NCBI GenBank assembly: GCA_944385125.1
Contig: CALWVZ010000004.1
Location: 1-64,000 of the forward strand
DNA: 64,000 bases
Direction of reading: 5' to 3'
Origin: an uncultured Oscillospiraceae bacterium
GTDB lineage: Bacteria > Bacillota > Clostridia > Oscillospirales > Oscillospiraceae
A program made the position numbers and the translations under genes. This document shows, in pieces, positions 18,118 to 26,140 of the stretch. The first letter of the stretch is position 1, and every line of letters starts with the position of its first letter. The notes under the pieces were generated by a model, which was not told where the DNA came from, did no database searches, and worked only from the letters and a program-made list of their open reading frames with translations.

Positions 18118-18807
18118 CTAGTCCATAAGTTTCACCGGGTTAAAGTCCAGATAGTCCGCCGACACAAGCTTGAATTCCGTGCCGTCCCTCCAGCCCTTGA
18201 AAGCGGCGGAGCAGCCCCGGCCGTGGATATGTCCGTAGCAGCAGAGACGCACCTGGTGCTCCTTCAAAAGCTCCAGTATCTCCGGGCAGCTGTAGTGCAG
18301 ATACACCGGCGGATAGTGTAGAAAGACCATTTTCTCTTTGTCCCCGGCGGCCTTCAGAGAGGCCTCCAGGCGCATTACCTCCCGGCGCATTATTTTCTTG
18401 TCGTGCTCTCCGCCCTTTTCCTCCTCGTAGAACCAGCCCCTGGTGCCGCAGAGGGCAAAGCCCTTGTAGTCGAAGCAGTTGTTGTAGAGTATATCGATGC
18501 TGTCTATGCCGTTTTCCTGAAAGAAGCGCCGGGCCTTGGCGGCGGTGCTCCACCAGTAGTCATGATTGCCTTTCAGGATTATCTTTTTTCCCGGCAGAGA
18601 ATTTATAAAGAGGAAATCCTCCCGGCACTCCTCAATCCCCATGCCCCAGCTGATGTCCCCGCAGATAACGCAGGTATCTTCAGGGCCAAGTCCGGCAAAG
18701 CCTTTTTTCAGTTTTTCGGCGTGGTTTTCCCATTTGTCCCCAAAGATGTCCATGGGCTTTTCGCTGCCCAGGGACAGATGGGTGTCGCCTATTGCGTAAA
18801 GCGCCAT
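18118..18807 (-). CDS. Calcineurin-like metallophosphoesterase
   Basis: 229 residues. All five metal-binding blocks of the family are present: IGDTHLS, GDISWGM, LKGNHDYWW, LHYPPVY and YGHIHGR. Two metal ions would be held in the cytoplasm. The closest familiar group is the YkuE/Icc-like clostridial 'metallophosphoesterase'. The substrate is unknown. It is monocistronic and divergent from the DUF1540 gene. Confidence 0.9.
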   Translation of the reverse strand: MALYAIGDTHLSLGSEKPMDIFGDKWENHAEKLKKGFAGLGPEDTCVICGDISWGMGIEECREDFLFINSLPGKKIILKGNHDYWWSTAAKARRFFQENGIDSIDILYNNCFDYKGFALCGTRGWFYEEEKGGEHDKKIMRREVMRLEASLKAAGDKEKMVFLHYPPVYLHYSCPEILELLKEHQVRLCCYGHIHGRGCSAAFKGWRDGTEFKLVSADYLDFNPVKLMD

Positions 18808-18882
18808 AGAATCCGTCCTCAGAATAAAAGTGCATGTGTTCTCAAATACTAACAGGGCAATTCAATAATTGGAGGCGTAAGG

Positions 18883-19059
18883 ATGAACGACAAAAAAGCT
18901 GCCGGCCCCAACCCCGGCGTGGGCTGCGACGTGACAAACTGCAAGTACAACACCGTGGACTGCAAGTGCAGCGCCGCAAAGATCAGCGTCCAGAACGAGA
19001 AGGCCAGCACCAAGGGTGAGACCTATTGCTCCACCTTCTGTCCCAGAGGCACCTGCTGA
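18883..19059 (+). CDS. Small Cys-rich DUF1540 protein
   Basis: 58 residues, found by reading the + strand after a GGAGG ribosome site 7-8 bases before the ATG. Seven cysteines are arranged as C15-x4-C20-x6-C27-x-C29, then C49-x3-C53 and C58. The segment CDVTNCKYN and the ending TYCSTFCPRGTC match DUF1540, a small predicted metal-binding domain common in spore-forming Clostridia. The function is unknown. It stands alone between the metallophosphoesterase and yraN. Confidence 0.85.
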   Translation: MNDKKAAGPNPGVGCDVTNCKYNTVDCKCSAAKISVQNEKASTKGETYCSTFCPRGTC

Positions 19060-19093
19060 ACCCGTCCCCGGCCCGTCCGGGGATACATAGCCT

Positions 19094-19456
19094 TTATTGA
19101 AAAGCGTCCTGTATATGGTTTATCTCTATCCTCCGGCTCCTCTCCCCCTCCGGGGCGTAGAGCTCTATAACGTCGAAGCGGGGCTGAAGGGGCGTTTCGT
19201 GACAGCTGAGCCAGAGCTCGGCTGCGGTGAGTATGCGCCGCTGTTTTCCCCTGTCCACAAATTCCCTGGCCTGGGCAAAAGCAGCGTCCTTTCTCAGCTT
19301 TACCTCCACGAAAGCCAGGTATCCGCCCCGACTGGCAATGATGTCTATCTCCCCGAAGCGGCAGGAGAAGTTCCTCTCCAGGATTTTATAACCTCTGCGC
19401 CGCAGGTAATTTGCGGCCTTGTCCTCTCCCCAGCTTCCCAGACTCTTTCTTTCCAT
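19094..19456 (-). CDS. yraN: YraN/UPF0102 family endonuclease-fold protein
   Basis: 120 residues, typical size. The restriction-endonuclease-like core is visible: GEDKAANYLRRRGYKILERNFSCRFGEIDIIA and FVEVKLRK carry the E/D-x-E-x-K catalytic pattern. The cellular role is not established, but the gene almost always follows rnhB, as here, with the stop and start sharing a base (TGATG). Confidence 0.93.
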   Translation of the reverse strand: MERKSLGSWGEDKAANYLRRRGYKILERNFSCRFGEIDIIASRGGYLAFVEVKLRKDAAFAQAREFVDRGKQRRILTAAELWLSCHETPLQPRFDVIELYAPEGERSRRIEINHIQDAFQ

Positions 19457-20055
19457 CAGTGCATCTTCCTCAGAAAGCTCATACGGTGGATGGGGCTTGG
19501 CCCGTATTCCCGCAGGGCCTCATAGTGGAGCTTGGTGCCGTAGCCTTTGTGCTGCCGGAAACAGTACTGAGGATACAGCTCATCCATCTGTAACATATAG
19601 CGGTCGCGGCTGACCTTGGCCAGCACCGAGGCCGCCGCAATATCGGCGCAGAGGGAGTCTCCCTTCACTACGCAGCGGCTGGCAAGCTCTATTCCGTTGT
19701 TGCGGCTGCCGTCTATCAGGGCCAGCTCGGGCCGTGGTTCAAGCTGGGCAATGGCCCGGTTCATGGCCAGGAAGGTGGCCCCCAGGATGTTCAGCTCTTC
19801 TATCTCCTCTACGCTGGCAAAGGCGACGGCAAAGCTCAAAGCGGCGGCTTTTATTGGCTCAAACAGTTCCTCCCGCTTTTTCTCCGTCAGCTTCTTGGAG
19901 TCGTTGAGGCCGGGTATCTCCAGGCCCCGGGGCAATATTACTGCGGCGGCGCAGACCGGCCCGGCCAGGGGTCCCCGGCCCGCCTCGTCCACGCCGCAGA
20001 TAAGCTCATAGCCCTGAGCGTATATCCCGTTTTCCAGTTCCCACAGATCAGTCAT
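19456..20055 (-). CDS. rnhB: Ribonuclease HII
   Basis: 199 residues. It removes RNA from RNA-DNA hybrids, including single ribonucleotides. The catalytic acidic residues lie in CGVDEAGRGPLAGPV, and LNDSKKLTEKKRE is the second family motif. The RGD...D block is present as VVKGDSLCADIAAASVLAKVSRD. It overlaps the rbgA gene by 8 bases. Confidence 0.97.
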   Translation of the reverse strand: MTDLWELENGIYAQGYELICGVDEAGRGPLAGPVCAAAVILPRGLEIPGLNDSKKLTEKKREELFEPIKAAALSFAVAFASVEEIEELNILGATFLAMNRAIAQLEPRPELALIDGSRNNGIELASRCVVKGDSLCADIAAASVLAKVSRDRYMLQMDELYPQYCFRQHKGYGTKLHYEALREYGPSPIHRMSFLRKMH

Positions 20056-20911
20056 TTGGAGCCTCCAGACTGAGCCTGCCCAGCTTGCCCTCGTGGTATT
20101 CCCCCAGGAGGGTGTTTGCCATGCGCTCTATGTCATATTCTCCTCTGGAGACCAGGAAGCCTCTTTTCTTTGCCGCCTGTTCCAGAAGCTCAAAGCCATT
20201 CATATCCGGGTCGGGTGCAAACTTGTACCGCTCTTCAATAGCGCCGGGATACATATCCCTCAGGCGCAGCATGAAGTTCGCCCCCAGGGTCTCCTTGTCA
20301 AGCACGTCTGCCTTGATGGCGTTGGTAATGGCCAGCAGCTCCCCCACTTCCTGGCTGTCAAAGCGGGGCCAGAGTATGCCGGGAGTGTCCAGCAGGTCCA
20401 GGCCGGAATCTATATTTATCCACTGCTTGCCCCTTGTTACTCCGGGCCTGTCCCCGGCAATGGCGGCCTTGCGCCCGGCCACCTTGTTTATGAAGGTAGA
20501 CTTGCCCACATTGGGTATGCCCAGTATCATCACCCGCAGGGTGCGCCCTACCTGGCCCTTGCTCTCGTAGTCCCTGAGCTTGTCCGCCAGCAGGCGGCGC
20601 ACGGCGGGGGCAAAGCCGCCGACGCCCTTGCCGCTTTTGGCGTCGGTCTCCAAAACGGCAAATCCCCTGGCTTCGTAATATTTCTTCCACCTTGCGGTGA
20701 CGGCCGGGTCCGCCAGGTCGATGCGGTTGAGGATGATGAGCCGGGGCTTGTCCCCGGCCAGGCGGTCAATGTCCGGGTTCCGGCTGGCTCCGGGTATACG
20801 GGCGTCCAGCAGCTCGCACACGGCGTCCACCATTTTCAGGTTCTCCTCTATCATGCGCTGGGCCTTGGTCATGTGGCCGGGGAACCACTGGATATTCATT
20901 TTTTCGTACAT
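20048..20911 (-). CDS. rbgA: Ribosome biogenesis GTPase RbgA/YlqF
   Basis: About 287 residues. It is a circularly permuted GTPase for 50S assembly: G4 (LNRIDLAD) precedes G1 (GIPNVGKSTF) and G3 (DTPGILWPR). The N-terminal IQWFPGHMTKA motif is diagnostic. Three in-frame starts exist; 20911 is preferred because AGGACAATAAT precedes it, but 20926, which overlaps the lepB stop as TGATG, is possible. Confidence 0.94.
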   Translation of the reverse strand: MYEKMNIQWFPGHMTKAQRMIEENLKMVDAVCELLDARIPGASRNPDIDRLAGDKPRLIILNRIDLADPAVTARWKKYYEARGFAVLETDAKSGKGVGGFAPAVRRLLADKLRDYESKGQVGRTLRVMILGIPNVGKSTFINKVAGRKAAIAGDRPGVTRGKQWINIDSGLDLLDTPGILWPRFDSQEVGELLAITNAIKADVLDKETLGANFMLRLRDMYPGAIEERYKFAPDPDMNGFELLEQAAKKRGFLVSRGEYDIERMANTLLGEYHEGKLGRLSLEAPND

Positions 20912-20925
20912 ATTATTGTCCTGCA

Positions 20926-21504
20926 TCACTCTATGGTCCTCAGCTGGGACAGAGGATATATTACAAAATATGCCTTACCCAGAATAAGGCGGCTGTCCAC
21001 CATGCCGATCTCCTTCTTGCGGCTGTCGGTGGAAGCGTTGCGGTTATCTCCCATGACAAAGACGCAGCCCTCCGGCACAGTCTGGGGTCCGATGAAATCT
21101 ATCTTGTTGGTGGTAGGCTCCATGATGTAGTCCTCCTGGATAGCCTCGCCATCCACATAGACGATGCCGTTGTCAAAGTCTATGTTTATCACCTGGCCCT
21201 CAGTGGCGATTACCCGCTTCACCAGAGCCCGCTCCGGGTCGTATTCGTCCTTTTTGAACACCACCACGTCCCCGGCCTTGGGGGAATAGAACAGGCCGGA
21301 CACCAGCATCTTGTCGCCGTTATTGAGGGTGGGGTTCATGGAGGTGCCCCTCACGTCGATAAGTCTGACGAAGAAGGCAAAGATCACCACGCAGATTATC
21401 AGGGCGATACTCAGGCAGTGTATCCAGTCGTATATCTCCTTGCGGGACTTTTCCCCAAGAGAAAGCTCGGGCAAGCTGTCCTGTTTCTTTGTATGTTTGC
21501 TCAT
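20926..21504 (-). CDS. lepB: Signal peptidase I
   Basis: About 192 residues. It is a membrane protease that cleaves secretory signal peptides. It has one N-terminal transmembrane helix (LSIALIICVVIFAFFVRLI), the catalytic Ser in RGTSMNPTL and Lys in LVKRVIATEG, plus the GDNRNASTDSR box. The start at 21504 is preferred: GGAGATCAAA precedes it and the upstream ATG (21516) overlaps that ribosome site. It is first gene of lepB-rbgA-rnhB-yraN. Confidence 0.96.
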   Translation of the reverse strand: MSKHTKKQDSLPELSLGEKSRKEIYDWIHCLSIALIICVVIFAFFVRLIDVRGTSMNPTLNNGDKMLVSGLFYSPKAGDVVVFKKDEYDPERALVKRVIATEGQVINIDFDNGIVYVDGEAIQEDYIMEPTTNKIDFIGPQTVPEGCVFVMGDNRNASTDSRKKEIGMVDSRLILGKAYFVIYPLSQLRTIE

Positions 21505-21536
21505 TTTGATCTCCATTCATCATAAAGATTCATAGT

Positions 21537-21566
21537 ATTATACACCTGTATATATCAATTAAGCAA
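21537..21566 (-). promoter_or_regulatory. lepB promoter
   Basis: Minus-strand -10 TATAAT (21537-21542) and -35 TTGCTT (21561-21566), spacer 18 bases, about 35 bases before the lepB start. Confidence 0.65.
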
Positions 21567-21580
21567 CTGTTTTTCTCCTC

Positions 21581-21610
21581 TTGAAAGCCCGGCCCCAACT
21601 ATGATATGAT
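21581..21610 (+). promoter_or_regulatory. Promoter of the GT2 gene pair
   Basis: -35 TTGAAA (21581-21586) and -10 TATGAT (21605-21610) with an 18-base spacer, 26 bases before the first glycosyltransferase ATG, which has GAGGTG upstream. Confidence 0.6.
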
Positions 21611-21636
21611 GTTAAGCAGTGATTTGAGGTGAAAAC

Positions 21637-22623
21637 ATGCCAAAGCTCAGTGTCGTCATACCAGTATACAATGTGGAGAAATACCTGGCAAAGTGTCTGG
21701 ATTCTGTGATATATCCCGGCCTGGAGGACTATGAGATTGTCGTAGTCAACGACGGCTCCACCGACTCCTCCCTGTCTGTGGCGGAGGATTATGCCCGCCG
21801 CTTTCCCAGTCTAATCCGGGTCATAAGCACCGAAAACGGCGGCCTGGGCGCCGCCAGGAACGTGGGGCTTGAGTCCGCCAGGGGCGAGTTCCTCCTGTTT
21901 CTGGACAGTGACGATTACCTTCGGGAAGGCGCTCTGCCGGAGATTATGGAGAAGCTGGAGGAGGATTTCGACATCTGTATCTACGGCATCCTGTCCGTTG
22001 CCGAGGAGGGCGCCGTTCTGGACGACATCCCCCGCTGCGGCCGGGAAGGTCCTCTGTCCCTGGCCGCCTATCCCCAGCTGCTGCTGTGTCCCCCCTCCGC
22101 CTGCAACAAGCTCTGCCGCCGCAGTCTTTTTATGGACAGCGGCCTGCGCTTTACCAGCCGGGTCTGGTATGAGGACATGCGCACCATGCCGAAACTCTAT
22201 CTGCATACAGACAGGATCACGGCCACGGACAGGCAGTGGTACATCTACGTCCAGCGCAGCGGCTCCATCACCCGCTCGGCAAATCTGGAGCGCAACCTGG
22301 AGATAATAGAAGCTCTGGATGACTTGGGCGGCTATTACAGGGCCCTGGGCAAATTCGAGGAATACCGAAACGAGTTTGAGTATCTGGCCTTTTATAACCA
22401 GTTTCTCACCGCCGTGGTGCGCATCTGCCTGGCAGAACCGGGAAACTCCGCAGCGGATAAGCTGCGCTGCGACTTTCTCGCCAAGTACCCGGACTTTCTT
22501 AAAAATCCCTATGTAAGGGAAATGCCCCTTAAATACCGGCTTTTGACCCGGCTCATCCTGCTGCGCTGTTACAGGGCGGTGGGGCGCATCATGGGCCTGA
22601 ACGAGCGGGTAAAGGGTAAATGA
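21637..22623 (+). CDS. Family 2 glycosyltransferase
   Basis: 328 residues. An N-terminal GT-A fold starts with LSVVIPVYNVEKYLAKCLDS; the nucleotide-sugar motif is VVNDGSTDSS and the metal-binding motif is LDSDDYL near residue 90. The C-terminal 130 residues are specific to a clostridial subgroup and are shared with the next gene. It probably adds a sugar to a cell-surface glycan at the inner face of the membrane; donor and acceptor are unknown. The next gene starts 13 bases downstream, so they form an operon. Confidence 0.9.
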   Translation: MPKLSVVIPVYNVEKYLAKCLDSVIYPGLEDYEIVVVNDGSTDSSLSVAEDYARRFPSLIRVISTENGGLGAARNVGLESARGEFLLFLDSDDYLREGALPEIMEKLEEDFDICIYGILSVAEEGAVLDDIPRCGREGPLSLAAYPQLLLCPPSACNKLCRRSLFMDSGLRFTSRVWYEDMRTMPKLYLHTDRITATDRQWYIYVQRSGSITRSANLERNLEIIEALDDLGGYYRALGKFEEYRNEFEYLAFYNQFLTAVVRICLAEPGNSAADKLRCDFLAKYPDFLKNPYVREMPLKYRLLTRLILLRCYRAVGRIMGLNERVKGK

Positions 22624-22636
22624 GGGAGACGCAGCC

Positions 22637-23653
22637 ATGGTAAAACTCAGTGTGGTCATCCCCGTGTACAATGTGGAGGACTATGTGGCCAAGTGCCTGG
22701 ACTCCCTGCTGGAGCCGGGTCTCAGCCGCCTTGGTTCCGGGGAAGAGCCGGGTTACGAGATAATCGCCGTCAACGACGGCTCCACCGATTCCTCCGGGGA
22801 AATAGCCGCCGGATATGCCCGGCGCCGGCCGGAGCTGGTAAAGCTCATCAACATAGAAAACAGCGGCCAGGGCCAGGCCCGCAATGTGGGCATGGAGGCC
22901 GCCTCCGGCGAGTTTATATATTTTATCGACAGCGACGACTACCTCGTCTCCGGGGCTATGGCGGCGCTGCTGGAGGCCCTGGAGCTGGATTTTGACATCT
23001 GCATTTTTGACTCCATAGCGGTGAACACCCTGGGGGACGAATTGGAGCGCCGGCCCGGCTGCCGGTGCAGCCCTCCCCTGTCCCTTTCCGCCCACCCGGA
23101 GCTGCTGCTGGAAAATCCCGACGTATGGAACAAGATTTTCCGCCGCAGCCTGTTTATGGATAATAACATCCGCTTCACTCCCCGGGTCTGGTTCGAGGAC
23201 CTGCGGACTGTACCCAAGCTCTACGCCTATACGGACCGGGTAATATACATCCCCAAGGCCTTCCACCGCTACGTCCAGCGCCCGGGCTCCGTCACCAATA
23301 CCAGTAAGGTCCGGCGCAACCTGGAGATAATCCCGGCGGTAGACGAGCTGATAGACTTCTACAAGTCTCTGGGCATGTACGAACATCTAAAGGACGTGCT
23401 GGAATATCTGGCCTTCCACAGCCAGTTCCTCACCTCCTCGGTGAGAGCAAACCTGGCGGATTGGAAAAGCCCGGTGCAGGGGGAGCTTGCCCGGGACTTC
23501 CTTGAAAAGTTTCCCGACTATAAGTCAAACCCCTACGTGGGCAGCATGAGCCGTCAGCACAAACTGCTGAGCTTTCTGCTGGTGCATCGGATGTACCTTG
23601 GCGTACACATACTGATGAAACTGAACAACCGGCTGAAAAACAAAAGAGTGTAA
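22637..23653 (+). CDS. Family 2 glycosyltransferase, paralogue of the preceding gene
   Basis: 338 residues. It has the same architecture as its neighbour: LSVVIPVYNVEDYVAKCLDSL, AVNDGSTDSSG, FIDSDDYLV, then the matching C-terminal region with VWFEDLRTVPKLYAYTDR and FHRYVQRPGSVT. The similarity runs along the whole length, which indicates an old tandem duplication. An 8-residue insertion (LSRLGSGE region) follows the first helix. It probably acts on the same surface glycan with a different acceptor or linkage. Confidence 0.9.
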   Translation: MVKLSVVIPVYNVEDYVAKCLDSLLEPGLSRLGSGEEPGYEIIAVNDGSTDSSGEIAAGYARRRPELVKLINIENSGQGQARNVGMEAASGEFIYFIDSDDYLVSGAMAALLEALELDFDICIFDSIAVNTLGDELERRPGCRCSPPLSLSAHPELLLENPDVWNKIFRRSLFMDNNIRFTPRVWFEDLRTVPKLYAYTDRVIYIPKAFHRYVQRPGSVTNTSKVRRNLEIIPAVDELIDFYKSLGMYEHLKDVLEYLAFHSQFLTSSVRANLADWKSPVQGELARDFLEKFPDYKSNPYVGSMSRQHKLLSFLLVHRMYLGVHILMKLNNRLKNKRV

Positions 23654-23664
23654 GAGTATAAGCC

Positions 23665-23692
23665 AAAAGGCGGGGCTTTGGCCCCGCCTTTT
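23665..23692. terminator. Bidirectional terminator between converging glycosyltransferase genes
   Basis: A perfect 12-bp stem (AAAAGGCGGGGC/GCCCCGCCTTTT) with a TTTG loop; T and A runs allow it to work on both strands. Confidence 0.9.
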
Positions 23693-23720
23693 GACACGCT
23701 CCGTTTATTTTGCGCTATGT

Positions 23721-24659
23721 TCATTTTGAAAGCCTCGCCTTCAGATCCAGTATCCCCATAGCCAGCCGGTCCAGGCCCATGTAATTAAGGCGCATAATAA
23801 GCCTTCTCCTCCCGCTCTCCTTTTGATAACTGGAGCAGCTTCCCAGTCTGGGTATCGTATCCCGCACATAGGCCCGGAGCCGGGAAAGCACCTCTCCCCG
23901 GTCAGGGGTATCCTGCCGGGATACCCGGCTGACAGTATCAAGAAGCACATGGTTAATGAGGAAAAACTCAAACTCCTCCCGGTGCTCCGGCAGCATCTGC
24001 TCCGAGAGCATGTCCATTATCTTCAGCATGTCCAGGTTTTTTGCGGAGTTGTTGTTGCGCATGGTGGAGTCCTGGTGCCTGCGGTAGATATACAGCGGCT
24101 CCCTGACATACTCCACCTTCTTTGCCCTGATGAGCATCATGGCGGAGAAATAGAAATCCTCATACCAGAGCCCCACGGGAAAGCGCAGTTCCCCCACCAG
24201 TTCCCGGCGGAATATCTTGTTGCAGGCCGAGCCTGCGGAGGCCAGGGGGTGCTCCTGAACGCAGGCGGGGAGAGCTTCTTCCCTGCCGTCATCGTAGCGG
24301 GCAAGCCAGTCGCAGACCACCACATCGGCCCCCGTGTCTTCCGCCTTGGCAAGGAGCTTTTCATACATGTCCAAAGCAATGCTGTCGTCGCTGTCGATAA
24401 AGCCCAGGAACTCTCCCCGGGCCTCTTGTATGGCAAAGTTCCTGGCCCGGCCCTGGCCGCCGTTATCCACCCGGCGCAGTTTTATCAGCTCCGGGTATCT
24501 GTCCCTGTACTCCTCCAGCACGGCAGCGGTTCCGTCGGTGGAGCCGTCGTCTACCAGCAATATTTCGTAGTCCCCGGCGGTCTGCCCCACCAGGGAGTCC
24601 AGGCACTGACGGATATAGGGCAGCACATTGTAAACCGGCACGATAATACTAAGCTTCAT
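23721..24659 (-). CDS. Family 2 glycosyltransferase
   Basis: About 312 residues. GT-A motifs are KLSIIVPVYNVLPYIRQCLDSL, LLVDDGSTDGT, GGQGRARNFAI and FIDSDDSI. It is less like the two plus-strand GT2 genes than they are to each other. The start at 24659 forms a TGATG overlap with the polymerase stop and has GGAGAAAA upstream, so it was chosen over the longer start. It is the last gene of a three-gene minus-strand operon with the membrane polymerase and the tandem GT4 gene. Confidence 0.9.
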   Translation of the reverse strand: MKLSIIVPVYNVLPYIRQCLDSLVGQTAGDYEILLVDDGSTDGTAAVLEEYRDRYPELIKLRRVDNGGQGRARNFAIQEARGEFLGFIDSDDSIALDMYEKLLAKAEDTGADVVVCDWLARYDDGREEALPACVQEHPLASAGSACNKIFRRELVGELRFPVGLWYEDFYFSAMMLIRAKKVEYVREPLYIYRRHQDSTMRNNNSAKNLDMLKIMDMLSEQMLPEHREEFEFFLINHVLLDTVSRVSRQDTPDRGEVLSRLRAYVRDTIPRLGSCSSYQKESGRRRLIMRLNYMGLDRLAMGILDLKARLSK

Positions 24660-26140
24660 CACGGTTTTCTCCACAGATTGTTTTCTTCCGTCACCGGCTT
24701 TACCATAGTCTGGTAATATATAAGACCAAGCACCAGGGCCATGTAGAAGGAGACGTTGGGCCTGCGCAGTACGGAGCCGGAGAACTGGGCCAGACCCAGG
24801 AACAGGGCAAAGGTGATAAGAAGGATAAAATTGTCCGCAGTAAAGGCGGTCTTAAAGTTTTTAAAGAGTCTGCGGACTATCAGCAGGACAAAGTAAGCCA
24901 CGAAGGCCGCATAGGCTCCAAAGCCCAGATAGCCGTAGTAGTAGAAAATAGCGGGCCAGTCGTTCTCCAGATCGCAGCTGCCGGTGAGCCAGATGTCGGA
25001 GACGTCGATGCCGAAGAGGTGAGTCAGAGCGTCGCTGTGTTTCCACATCAAGGAGGCGTAAGCGCTCTTTTGCTGTCTCACGTTTATGAGCGTCTGGGCA
25101 TCGGTGGTAAAGCCATACTCGGCCATTATCTCGTCTACGGTAAAGCGCTCAAACATATTGGGCATGATGCTCCAGAGCATTTTCCTGTAGTAGTCCTCGT
25201 AGACCCGGTGGATCTCCGGGTCATTGAGTATATCCTCTTCGCTGAGGCTGCTGAGCTCATATCCCAGGTCCTCCAGCTGCTTGTCTATCTCGCTCTGGTT
25301 GAGCTGGGCAAAGCTGGTCTGGGCAAAGCGGACCTTGTACATAGGAGTATACGGCGTCACCAGCGCCGACAGAGCCGACAGAGCCAGCAGGGTTATCACC
25401 ACCGGCTTTTTAAGCTGCGTGCCCTTGATGAATTTTTCGGCTATCATGAATCCGGCAAAGCCGGTGAATATCACATAGACCGCAAAGTAGCAGGCCTTGG
25501 TGCCGTTGGACAGCAGCACCAGCATAGCCAGGGCAGGCACCAGGATATTCACCAGGAGCTTTTCCGACTTCACTGCGCAGAAGACGGAGAAGGCCGCCAG
25601 GGTGACAACTATCACGCTGTTGGCGCAGCGGTTGTCGTCGATGACCCAGCCGCTTATACCCAGTCCCGCACCGTAGGTGACATTGGCGGTGCCGGTGATC
25701 CAGGACAGGCCTATGGAAGCGGCAGCGATGGCGGCGGCAAAAAAGAGCCCCCAGTAAGCCTGGTTCCTGGTCTGCTCGTTGCGGATACAGTGGATAAAGC
25801 ACACCGCCAGTATAGGCATCTGTGCGGTCTTGGCGGCATAGGAGATATCGAAGCTCATGCTCACATAGCCAATGCGCATACAGTTGAGTATGTGCAGCAG
25901 GCAGACCATGGCTATTGCCGCCATAGACAGTACAAATCCCTTCTTCTCTTTCAGCGTAAAGAGAAGATACAGGGGAAGCAGCAGCATTATCAGCAGCCTG
26001 ATAAGTCCCGCCAGGGTGCCCTCCGGGCTCTTTGTCCAGTAGGCCAGGATATCCAGCACCGGCTGAAGGATTATCAGCAGCATGAGCCAGTGGTTCTGGA
26101 TATAATCTTTTATTGATTTTGTCTTGTAATTTTCACTCAT
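24659..26140 (-). CDS. O-antigen ligase/polymerase-like membrane protein
   Basis: About 493 residues with 11-12 hydrophobic segments and one large extracytoplasmic loop (residues about 275-390), the layout of Wzy/WaaL (Wzy_C) proteins. The conserved region around VLLSNGTKACYFAVYVIF fits the family. It would polymerise or transfer undecaprenyl-linked glycan outside the membrane. The start at 26140 overlaps the upstream stop as ATGA and was preferred over a start 7 codons earlier. Substrate unknown. Confidence 0.85.
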   Translation of the reverse strand: MSENYKTKSIKDYIQNHWLMLLIILQPVLDILAYWTKSPEGTLAGLIRLLIMLLLPLYLLFTLKEKKGFVLSMAAIAMVCLLHILNCMRIGYVSMSFDISYAAKTAQMPILAVCFIHCIRNEQTRNQAYWGLFFAAAIAAASIGLSWITGTANVTYGAGLGISGWVIDDNRCANSVIVVTLAAFSVFCAVKSEKLLVNILVPALAMLVLLSNGTKACYFAVYVIFTGFAGFMIAEKFIKGTQLKKPVVITLLALSALSALVTPYTPMYKVRFAQTSFAQLNQSEIDKQLEDLGYELSSLSEEDILNDPEIHRVYEDYYRKMLWSIMPNMFERFTVDEIMAEYGFTTDAQTLINVRQQKSAYASLMWKHSDALTHLFGIDVSDIWLTGSCDLENDWPAIFYYYGYLGFGAYAAFVAYFVLLIVRRLFKNFKTAFTADNFILLITFALFLGLAQFSGSVLRRPNVSFYMALVLGLIYYQTMVKPVTEENNLWRKP

